DNA of 64,000 nt from Oscillospiraceae bacterium (lineage in GTDB: Bacteria; Bacillota; Clostridia; Oscillospirales; Acutalibacteraceae), in NCBI GenBank assembly GCA_031270605.1, contig JAISXG010000057.1, positions 1 to 64,000 on the forward strand, given 5' to 3'. Below are positions 49,024-56,435 of the stretch, piece by piece. The translations under genes were made by a program, and so were the position numbers. Below the pieces are notes generated by a model. It was not told where the DNA came from, ran no database searches, and saw only the letters and a program-made list of their open reading frames with translations. Numbering within the stretch: position 1 is the stretch's first letter; the number at the start of each line of letters is the position of its first letter.

Positions 49024-51372
49024 ATGAAACAGCTTCTCAGCCTCGACGGTGTCTGGCAGCTCTCTTATATAAAAAACGCGGACCTGCAAAAAATGGATGT
49101 GGATTGCGGCAGCGTGGGCAGCCTGCTTGCCGCGGGCATAGCAACGGTGCCCGCCGCCGTGCCCGGCAATTTTGAGCGATCGCTTTATGAAGCGGGGCGG
49201 ATTCCCGACCCGTTTTTCGGCACGAATGTCTGGGAGCTGCAGGAGCTTGAGGCCTGCCATGTGTTTTATCACCGCCGCTTTGATTTTCATGAGGCGGGGG
49301 CGGGGGAGCGCGTTCTCCGCTTTGATGGCATAGACACCGTTGCGGACATTTATTTGAACGGCCGCCTGCTGGGGCGCACCGAAAACATGTTCCTCGCTTA
49401 CGAATTTCCGCTTGCGTCTTTTGTGAGGGAGGGCGAGAACGAACTTGTGGTGCACATCAGGCCCGCGTGCATCGAGTCGCGCAGGCACGCCTTGCCGGTC
49501 TCGTGCGGCGCGCTGCCTTATAACTATGAATCCCTTGCCGTGCGCAAGGCCGCCCACTCCTTCGGGTGGGACATTATGCCCCGCATTGTTTCCTGCGGCA
49601 TTTTCAAAAGCGCCGGTATTTTTGAAAAAGCGCCCGACCGCATTGACGACGTGTTCTGCCACACTCTTGATGTGAGGGTGGAGAAGGCGCGGGCGCGCGT
49701 AGGCTTCTTCTGGCAGCTCACCGTTTCGCAGGACAGTTTAAAGGAATATTCCCTGCAAATTGCGGGCGAGTGCGGCGGGCACCGCTTTTCAAAAACCGTG
49801 CGTGTGCCGCACACCTCCTGCAAAACCGATTTCTGGCTTGACGAATGCCGCCTTTGGTGGCCGCGCAATGCGGGCGAGGCGAATGTGTATGATATCACCG
49901 TCACATTGTTATATCAAGATGAGCCGGTTGACGTGTTCACAACCTCCATGGGCATCCGCACCGTGCGGCTTGAGCGCACCAGCACCATAACGCCCGAAAA
50001 CGGCGGCAAATTCTGCTTTGTCATCAACGGCAGAAGAGTGTTTTGCATGGGCACGAACTGGGTGCCGCTCGACGCGTTCCACTCGAACGACCCGGCGCGC
50101 CTTGCGCCCGCGCTCGAAATGGTCACAGACCTCGGCTGCAACATGGTTCGCTGCTGGGGCGGCAATGTGTATGAAAGCGAAGCGTTTTTTGACTATTGTG
50201 ACCGTGACGGCGTCATGGTTTGGCAGGATTTTGCCATGGGCTGCGGCGTTTACCCCCGCACCCGCGAATTTTTGCAGGCGATGGAAACGGAGGCGACGCA
50301 GATCATCTGCCGCCTGCGCAACCATCCCTCGCTTGTTTTGTGGGCGGGCGATAACGAGTGCGACGACGCCGACAACTGGGCGCACGGTATGTTTGCCGAC
50401 CCGAACAAGAACAGCATTACCCGCGAGCTTCTGCCGCGTTTGGTGGCGCTCCACGATTTCACGCGCCCCTTTTTGCCAAGCTCGCCATACATTGACGAAC
50501 ATGCCCATGAAAGCCGCGAGCCGATTTCCGAAAACCACCTTTGGGGCCCGCGCGACTATTTTAAGGGCGATTTTTATAAAAACGCTCCCTGCTGCTTTGC
50601 CAGCGAAACGGGCTATCACGGCTGCCCGTCGCCGGGGTCCCTCGCGCGTTTCCTTTCGCAAGAGGGCCTGTGGCCGATCGTGGACGAAGACAATCGCGTG
50701 AATGAGGAGTGGCTGGCACACGCCTCGTCCATGGAGCCGGCGCAGGACGCGCCCTATGCCTACCGCATCCCCCTGATGATCAATCAGGCAAAAACCCTGT
50801 TTACCGCGTTTCCCGATAATCTTGAGGACTTCGCCCTGCAAAGCCAGGTTTCGCAGGCCGAGGCAAAAAAATATTTCATTGAGCGGTTCCGCATCGCAAA
50901 GTGGCAAAAAACGGGTGTTTTATGGTGGAACCTCCTTGACGGCTGGCCGCAGGTTTCCGACGCGGTGGTGGATTATTATTTCACCAAAAAACTGGCCTAT
51001 CACTACATCAGGCGTTCGCAGCAGAGCGTGTGCTTCATCTGCTCCGAGCCGCAAAACGGCACGCTCACCCTGTTTGGCGTGAACGACCTGACCATGGCGA
51101 AAGAGGCTCGATACCGTGTGGTCAACGTCACAGAAAACCTTGAGGTCTGCGCGGGGAGCGTGCTTCTTTCACCTGAAAGCAGCGAGGGCGTGTGTGAGAT
51201 CAAAATAAAACCCGGCGAGAAATCCATGCTTCTCACCGAGTGGGTTATTGACGGGGTGCGCGCAAAAAACCATTACATGACAAACGCCATAGGCCTCGAT
51301 TTTGCGCAGTATGTAAAAGATATAAAGAAATGCGGGATGCTGGAGCTTGAGGGGTTTTCTAAAGAATTTTAA
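49024..51372 (+). CDS. Glycoside hydrolase family 2, beta-mannosidase-like
   Basis: 782 residues, cytoplasmic (no signal peptide). GH2 sugar-binding N-terminal domain (VPGNFERSLYEAGRIPDPFFGTN; LRFDGIDTVADIYLNGRLLG), an Ig-like middle and the TIM barrel with MVRCWGGNVYESEAFFDYCDRDGVMVWQDF, acid/base Glu in LWAGDNECDD and probable nucleophile Glu in FASETGYHGCPS. This pattern fits beta-mannosidases; other GH2 specificities are possible. ATG 49024 follows AGAGGA. Its end overlaps the convergent metallophosphoesterase by 14 nt. Confidence 0.88.
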   Translation: MKQLLSLDGVWQLSYIKNADLQKMDVDCGSVGSLLAAGIATVPAAVPGNFERSLYEAGRIPDPFFGTNVWELQELEACHVFYHRRFDFHEAGAGERVLRFDGIDTVADIYLNGRLLGRTENMFLAYEFPLASFVREGENELVVHIRPACIESRRHALPVSCGALPYNYESLAVRKAAHSFGWDIMPRIVSCGIFKSAGIFEKAPDRIDDVFCHTLDVRVEKARARVGFFWQLTVSQDSLKEYSLQIAGECGGHRFSKTVRVPHTSCKTDFWLDECRLWWPRNAGEANVYDITVTLLYQDEPVDVFTTSMGIRTVRLERTSTITPENGGKFCFVINGRRVFCMGTNWVPLDAFHSNDPARLAPALEMVTDLGCNMVRCWGGNVYESEAFFDYCDRDGVMVWQDFAMGCGVYPRTREFLQAMETEATQIICRLRNHPSLVLWAGDNECDDADNWAHGMFADPNKNSITRELLPRLVALHDFTRPFLPSSPYIDEHAHESREPISENHLWGPRDYFKGDFYKNAPCCFASETGYHGCPSPGSLARFLSQEGLWPIVDEDNRVNEEWLAHASSMEPAQDAPYAYRIPLMINQAKTLFTAFPDNLEDFALQSQVSQAEAKKYFIERFRIAKWQKTGVLWWNLLDGWPQVSDAVVDYYFTKKLAYHYIRRSQQSVCFICSEPQNGTLTLFGVNDLTMAKEARYRVVNVTENLEVCAGSVLLSPESSEGVCEIKIKPGEKSMLLTEWVIDGVRAKNHYMTNAIGLDFAQYVKDIKKCGMLELEGFSKEF

Positions 51373-52483
51373 CCAAAACGACAATCGCCGCAATGATCGC
51401 AGCGAGGGCCAGCAGGGTTTTGATGATGAGCGGGATCGCCGCGTCGACTGTTGTGGGCACATGGGAATAGAGATAGTTTTTGAGCGGCTTTTTGACCTTT
51501 TTACCCACCAGCGCCTGAAAGGTGAGTGTGTGGGTTTTGTATGTATTCGGCTTTGTTTCGTCAAGGTCAAACACGCGCACGCCGCGGTTGACGCCCGGGC
51601 CGTAAACATTAAAGCCCGCGCCCTGGGTGTAGCCGAGGTCGATGCCTTTATGGTTGCCGGCAAAGCTGTTGATGTGGTCGTGCCCTACCCACATGCCGAG
51701 CACCTCGCCCTTTTCAGCCAAAGCCTCGAATTCGCCTGAGTTCACGTCGGGCGAGGCGGGGCGCTCGCCCAAAAAATGCCCGTTCGCCAGCAGTTCGTCC
51801 GGCAAAACATAATATTCGTCCTTATGGGTCCGGTACGCACGCACCGCGCCCTTTGTTTTTTTGTCCGCCCGTTTGAGAATTTGATAATATTCGTCCACGG
51901 GGATGTGCTGAAACACAAGCGAAGGCACATAAGCGCCCACCTGCTCTTTGAGCTGTTCCCTTGTGGCTTGATACCAGCGGATTTTTTCTTCATTCACATT
52001 CTCATAGCCGCCGCCTTTGGCGTCGCCGCCCGAGTGGATGAGATAGAGGTTAAAGGCCACCTTCTCGCCTGTGCTGCTGAAAATGGGGATGTGAAAGGTG
52101 CCGTGGCTGCCCGCGATTTCTTCGGCGGGGTTGATGCACAGGGGTGACTCGCGATAGATCGCCATTTGCTCTTCTTCGGGCAGGGCCTGCTTGTCGTGGT
52201 TGCCGAAGGTCACCGCAAAGGGGATGCCGCGGCTGCGCACCGGCCCGGTGATGGCGTCAAGCGCGCCTTTCACTTTGGTTTTCGCGTCTTTGCCGCGAAA
52301 CTTTGTGCTGTAGCCCTTGATCTGGTCGCCTGTGAACACCACAAGGTCGGGTTTTGCCTTGTCAAGCGCCGCGTCAATCAGGCGAACGGTATCCGGCGAC
52401 ACGTTCGGGTCCTCTTGCGTGTCGGTAATCTGCATGATGCGAAAGGTGCCGTTTGGTTTGAATTGTTGCACGTTTATGACCAT
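51359..52483 (-). CDS. Metallophosphoesterase with C-terminal membrane anchor
   Basis: 374 residues, calcineurin-like fold: MQITDTQ, VVFTGDQ, TFGNHD, LVFQHIPVDEY and WVGHDHIN supply the dinuclear metal ligands. There is no signal peptide, but the last ~25 residues (PLIIKTLLALAAIIAAIVVLVKIL) form a hydrophobic tail, suggesting tail anchoring with a cytoplasmic catalytic domain. Related to the Dcr2/phosphohydrolase group; substrate unknown. Third of three leftward genes after the lipoprotein and SIS protein. Confidence 0.85.
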   Translation of the reverse strand: MVINVQQFKPNGTFRIMQITDTQEDPNVSPDTVRLIDAALDKAKPDLVVFTGDQIKGYSTKFRGKDAKTKVKGALDAITGPVRSRGIPFAVTFGNHDKQALPEEEQMAIYRESPLCINPAEEIAGSHGTFHIPIFSSTGEKVAFNLYLIHSGGDAKGGGYENVNEEKIRWYQATREQLKEQVGAYVPSLVFQHIPVDEYYQILKRADKKTKGAVRAYRTHKDEYYVLPDELLANGHFLGERPASPDVNSGEFEALAEKGEVLGMWVGHDHINSFAGNHKGIDLGYTQGAGFNVYGPGVNRGVRVFDLDETKPNTYKTHTLTFQALVGKKVKKPLKNYLYSHVPTTVDAAIPLIIKTLLALAAIIAAIVVLVKIL

Positions 52484-52555
52484 CCTTTCTCTGCCGTTTG
52501 AAAAATTTATTTTTCAAACTTATCCTCACTCCTCAATGATCCTGACCCATAAAAA

Positions 52556-53296
52556 TCACATGTAGGTGATCCTGTCCTGATATTTCTCAAACATCTTCGC
52601 GTTGTATTCGTCGCCGCCGTCGAGGTTCGCGCTCATGAAAACAGGCGGCTCCACGCCTTTTTCCAGAAAGAGCGCCACGGATTCGGCGCACAGGGCGTTG
52701 ATGATGGCCGCGCCGGTGATAGTTGAGGTCGGGGCGGTTTTTTCGGGAAAGCCCTCTATTGATATGGCCGCGTCGCCGATGCAGCCGCAGTTGTCAAGCA
52801 CTAAATCACACACCTCAAACAGCCGCTTGCCGCTGGGGTGGCGCGAGGGCGCACAGGAGGAATAGGCCACGCTTGTGATTGCGGCCGTTTTGATGCCGCG
52901 TTTTTTCGCCTCGATCGCGATTTCAACAGGCACGCCGTTGCGCCCCGAAACCGAGTGGATCACCAGCAGATCCCCCGCGCCGATGGGCGTTGTGTTCAAA
53001 ATTTCATGGGCATATTCGGGCTTGCGCTCCAAAACAGAGGTGTCCGTGACGGGCACGGTGTCGAGCGTCAGGCCCTTTGGGAGGATCGGGTTTGCGATCA
53101 CAAGCCCGCCCGTGCGGTAAAACGCCTCCTGCGAAAGAATGCCCGCGTGAGAGCAGCCGAAGAAAAAGATTTTGCCGCCTTCGACAGCCGTGTCCACCAG
53201 CGTTCCGGCAAGGGTGTGAATGTTCGCCTCCTGCGTTTCAAGCACGGTGCGCAGCAACTGCTCGATATGCGAAAAATAGGTTTTGATATAAGACAT
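52556..53296 (-). CDS. SIS-domain protein (UPF0309/sugar isomerase type)
   Basis: 246 residues from ATG 53296 (GGGGAGTGG upstream). SIS fold with IFFFGCSHAGILSQEAFYR and LLVIHSVSGRNGVPVEIAIEAKKRG (phosphosugar-binding Ser/Thr loop), AAITSVAYSS. Resembles the UPF0309 group that binds phosphorylated sugars, often amino-sugar phosphates; enzymatic activity not proven. Located between the C39-like lipoprotein and the metallophosphoesterase, with 31-nt and 72-nt gaps, so likely one transcript. Confidence 0.85.
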   Translation of the reverse strand: MSYIKTYFSHIEQLLRTVLETQEANIHTLAGTLVDTAVEGGKIFFFGCSHAGILSQEAFYRTGGLVIANPILPKGLTLDTVPVTDTSVLERKPEYAHEILNTTPIGAGDLLVIHSVSGRNGVPVEIAIEAKKRGIKTAAITSVAYSSCAPSRHPSGKRLFEVCDLVLDNCGCIGDAAISIEGFPEKTAPTSTITGAAIINALCAESVALFLEKGVEPPVFMSANLDGGDEYNAKMFEKYQDRITYM

Positions 53297-53327
53297 GGAA
53301 CCACTCCCCAATTTAGTATTCTTTTAT

Positions 53328-55121
53328 TTAGTTTGTTCCAACCGAAACGACCAGCTTGTTCATGCGCTCAACCGTCCACACGACATAGTCGGCGTCAAGC
53401 CAGCGGGCTTTGCCGCGCGGGTTGCCGTCGGCGCGAAGCTCGTTCTCAAACCCCGGGTCCTGCACCAAAAAGCGCAGGGAGCCGCCCGACCTTTCATAGC
53501 CGTAAATGAGTTCGCAGTGCCCCTGCGCGCCCGGCTCCGCTTCGCTGAACATGGCGAGCACAATGCCGCCGCGGTCGAGGATGTCCACCACGAGCTGTTT
53601 GCTGATGTTTCCGTAGTCATAGGCGACCTGATAAAAGTCCAGCGAGCTGACCACCTGCGCCATCCACCAACCGTCGGCAAACTCGGGCAAAAATTTGTTG
53701 CGCAGTGATTCCACCGTGGCGGTGGAGCCCGGGTTGAGCCATTTGAGGGCCATCGCCGTCATGGTGGGCATGCAGTTCACGGCCGCATATTGCCCGGTGT
53801 TGTATTGCTTGAAATACCAGTCATAGTCCCTGTCATTGACGCGAACCGATTTCTGTTCGGCGGCGACAGGCCCAAAGGCGCTTGCGGACAGCGTACCGTC
53901 CGGCGACAGCATGCCGTCCAGCGACTGCAGGGCTTTGACCGCGCTTGCTTCGGTAAACGCGGCGGGCTTATCCGTTTCTGTTGAGAAAAAAAGGCTGAAA
54001 AAGCAGGCCTGCAGAAAATCGTTTGTGATCGCGGGCAGTTCATAAAACCGGCTTTCATATGCGGGATAAAACATGTTTTCTTTCGGGAACGGCTTCATCA
54101 GCCCCTGCCCCACGCAAAAAGAGGCGTTGTCGTTTTCACAGTCCACAAACGAGGGCATTGCCTCATCCTGCCCCTGCTTGTGAAAATATTCGCGGTAAAG
54201 AAACGAAAACAGGCTTGCCATGTCGCCCCGGGTGAGCCCCACGCGGCCATAGCCATCTGTTCCCGTATTTTGCAGCAAAGCGGAAACCCCCTGCGCAAAC
54301 TCGCCCCACAGCGCCTCATGCCCTGTGCCCTGTATGGAAAGGGCATAGAGTTCATGATAGACCGAAAACAGCCGGTCAAGGTCAAGTGTGCCAAATCCGC
54401 CGCTGCCGAGGCCGTATGTGTAGAACAGCAGCTCTTTTAGCAGCAGGCTCAGCGACTGCGCGAAGTCTGCGGCTGTCAGCTCATCCTGGGGGTAAAAGCC
54501 CTCAAGCACCTCCGGCATCAGCGCAAGCGCTTTGAGTTGGAAGGCGTCGCTTACGTCCGGGCGGTTGACAGGCGAAACATCAATGGCCGTGCCGGTGCGG
54601 CTCTCATAATATGCGCTCAGCAGGGCATAGGTCTTTTGCGCGGTCAGGGGCTTGTTGATTTGCGTCAGGTTGACAGAATAGCCGCCCGACGCCAAAGCCA
54701 GGCACTGCTTTAAGAAGTCGGGGTCCGCAAGGCTTTGCAAAAAATCGGTTTGCGGCAGACGCAAGCCGTCAGGCAGCAGAAGAATGCTGTCAAACAGCAG
54801 TTTTTGCCCGTTGCTCCCCGTGATCCAGGCCTGCAAGGAGTAATTTTCTGTGTCGGCGGACAGCTCATATTGCACTTTCGCGCCCAGCTGCGCCGCCCCC
54901 GCGGCTTGCAGCGCGGCGTTGATTTGCCCGAAATATTCGCTCAGGGAATCGTTTATGCCCTTCGCGCCCGCAATACCGTGCACCTCGGGCACGGCATTGC
55001 CCTGTTTGCCCGTTTGAGTCAGATAGACCTTCTCGGAGAAGGCGCAGGAAGAGAGCAGTGTGGCGAACGCGAGCAGCAGGGCGATATATGAAAAATTTTT
55101 TTTGTGAAGACAGTGTTGCAT
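53328..55121 (-). CDS. Lipoprotein with C-terminal C39-like peptidase domain
   Basis: 597 residues. Lipobox: hydrophobic start ending LLSSC (Cys ~26). The C-terminal ~170 residues look like a papain/C39-type domain: Cys in AVNCMPTMTAMALKWL, His in QGHCELIYGY, Asp in FLVQDPGF. The middle (~residues 200-330) has segments such as EGFYPQDELTAADFAQSLSLLL and GYGRVGLTRGDMASLFSFLY that resemble SLH motifs, which would bind cell-wall polymers; this is tentative. Predicted to sit on the outer face of the membrane and cleave peptides. ATG 55121 with AGAGG upstream. Confidence 0.75.
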   Translation of the reverse strand: MQHCLHKKNFSYIALLLAFATLLSSCAFSEKVYLTQTGKQGNAVPEVHGIAGAKGINDSLSEYFGQINAALQAAGAAQLGAKVQYELSADTENYSLQAWITGSNGQKLLFDSILLLPDGLRLPQTDFLQSLADPDFLKQCLALASGGYSVNLTQINKPLTAQKTYALLSAYYESRTGTAIDVSPVNRPDVSDAFQLKALALMPEVLEGFYPQDELTAADFAQSLSLLLKELLFYTYGLGSGGFGTLDLDRLFSVYHELYALSIQGTGHEALWGEFAQGVSALLQNTGTDGYGRVGLTRGDMASLFSFLYREYFHKQGQDEAMPSFVDCENDNASFCVGQGLMKPFPKENMFYPAYESRFYELPAITNDFLQACFFSLFFSTETDKPAAFTEASAVKALQSLDGMLSPDGTLSASAFGPVAAEQKSVRVNDRDYDWYFKQYNTGQYAAVNCMPTMTAMALKWLNPGSTATVESLRNKFLPEFADGWWMAQVVSSLDFYQVAYDYGNISKQLVVDILDRGGIVLAMFSEAEPGAQGHCELIYGYERSGGSLRFLVQDPGFENELRADGNPRGKARWLDADYVVWTVERMNKLVVSVGTN

Positions 55122-55220
55122 GGAGATACCTCTTTATCAGCCGTTTGATTATTATAATAAAGCATAGGCGCAAAAAAAGCAACGGAAAAAGCGAAAAAGA
55201 GATATCTTGGCAGCGAAATT

Positions 55221-55260
55221 AAAAATCCGCCTGAAAAGATTGTTTCTTCTCAGGCGGATT
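55221..55260 (-). terminator. Terminator of pstA
   Basis: ATCCGCCTGA/TCAGGCGGAT stem (55225-55234/55250-55259) with TTTTT on the minus side. Confidence 0.85.
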
Positions 55261-55270
55261 GTTTTGTGCG

Positions 55271-55597
55271 TTACAGCTTTTCAAAGCTCTCGACATTTAA
55301 CACGAACACGGTCGCACCCTTGACGGATGTTTTTGCGTTGGTGTCAGAAAGGCCGAAGCCCTTGCCGAAGGAAGCGTTTGTAGGCACATTTTTGTTTCTT
55401 GTGAAGCTGTGCTCTTTGATGATTTGCTTGATTCTTTCTATATCCGAATTCTCAGCACCGATCAGCAGCGTTGTGTTGCCCGCCTGCAAAAAGCCGCCTG
55501 TCGTCGATAATTTTGTGATGAAAAAACCTTCATTCGTCAAGGTTGCGGAAACGGCGGCGGAATCGTCATTGTTGACGATAGCCAAAACCAACTTCAT
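55271..55597 (-). CDS. pstA: PII-like cyclic-di-AMP receptor PstA/DarA
   Basis: 108-residue trimeric signal protein that binds c-di-AMP. KLVLAIVNNDDSAAVSATLTNEGFFITKLSTTGGFLQAGNTTLLIG matches the family, including the TKLSTTGGFL loop. GxGxG-type FGKGFGL near residue 75 lies in the large loop. ATG 55597 with AGGAGG. It has its own promoter and terminator. c-di-AMP links potassium and cell-wall homeostasis in Firmicutes; target of the protein unknown. Confidence 0.94.
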   Translation of the reverse strand: MKLVLAIVNNDDSAAVSATLTNEGFFITKLSTTGGFLQAGNTTLLIGAENSDIERIKQIIKEHSFTRNKNVPTNASFGKGFGLSDTNAKTSVKGATVFVLNVESFEKL

Positions 55598-55750
55598 AGT
55601 GATCCTCCTCTTTCTCCGGCGGAAAAATATAAAGAAACAGGCTGCAAGGGCCGCCGGGGCCTGCAACCGTTTTGCCGGGAAGCCGGCAATGTTTACAAAA
55701 AGCATAAATCCCATCTGTTCATGACGTATTAAAACATGCTTTACAATATC

Positions 55751-55780
55751 ATTATACTACAAAGCGGGGGCAATTATCAA
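55751..55780 (-). promoter_or_regulatory. Promoter of pstA
   Basis: On the minus strand TTGATA (55780-55775), 18-nt spacer, consensus TATAAT (55756-55751). The leader contains a GC-rich GCAGGCCCCGGCGGCCCTTG stretch able to fold. Confidence 0.65.
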
Positions 55781-55818
55781 TCCCAAATTTCTTTGCGCGC
55801 CAAAGGGCGTTTTCAGGC

Positions 55819-56307
55819 TTATAAAAAGGAGTTGAACCGCTTCATGCTTTTGCCGTCGAGCTTATAAAAATCAGGTATTTCATAGCGGTTGTCGCTGGTG
55901 TCTTTGATCAGCACCCTGCCGTCATACAGGATTTTAATATCCATATTTCTGTTCTTTACGTCAAACTTGTATTTGCCGCGGTCCGTGCGCACATTCATCT
56001 TCAAAAGGCCGTATTCTTCTTTGGCCTCATAGATCTCCAGAATTTTCGGGATCAGATAATATTCCTCAAGCGCGTCCAGGACGCTTTTTTTGCTTTCGGG
56101 CATGAGGCCCTGCACGTCACGGATGACGGCCATCTCAACACCCTCGTCGTCAAGCAGGGTAATGTATTTGTCAAGGCCCGTAATAGGGAACAGGCGGCGT
56201 GCCTCCACATTCTCAAATTTGCGCCCGTCATACAGCTCCACATTGAGCAGGTTATCCCCGGCCTTGGTGATCCTTGCGTTATCGTCCTGAATATATATGC
56301 GTTCCAT
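55819..56307 (-). CDS. DUF1854 domain protein
   Basis: 162 residues, cytoplasmic. Typical DUF1854 pattern: NVELYDGRKFENVEARRLFPITGLDKYITLLDDEGVEMAVIRDVQGL, ILEIYEAKEEYGLLKMNVRTDRG, and ending VLIKDTSDNRYEIPDF. DUF1854 proteins are usually encoded next to an ABC exporter, in some bacteria within cyanophycin-metabolism loci, and here too the ABC gene lies directly upstream. No cyanophycin synthetase or cyanophycinase is present. ATG 56307 with AAAGGATG at long spacing, behind a perfect hairpin. Confidence 0.85.
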   Translation of the reverse strand: MERIYIQDDNARITKAGDNLLNVELYDGRKFENVEARRLFPITGLDKYITLLDDEGVEMAVIRDVQGLMPESKKSVLDALEEYYLIPKILEIYEAKEEYGLLKMNVRTDRGKYKFDVKNRNMDIKILYDGRVLIKDTSDNRYEIPDFYKLDGKSMKRFNSFL

Positions 56308-56332
56308 AATCAGCTTCGCATCCTTTCTGCAA

Positions 56333-56361
56333 ACGATTTGTGACACAGGGTCACAAATCGT
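56333..56361 (-). promoter_or_regulatory. Perfect 12-bp hairpin in the ABC-DUF1854 gap
   Basis: ACGATTTGTGAC (56333-56344)/GTCACAAATCGT (56350-56361), 5-nt loop. No U-run on the minus strand, so more likely an RNA processing/stability element or an operator than a terminator. Confidence 0.45.
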
Positions 56362-56435
56362 CTGAAAGTTCTATTTTTACAAAAGAAGGGGGCGTGGATT
56401 CCGGCCGTGCCGGCACTCTTACGCCCACGCGCCTT

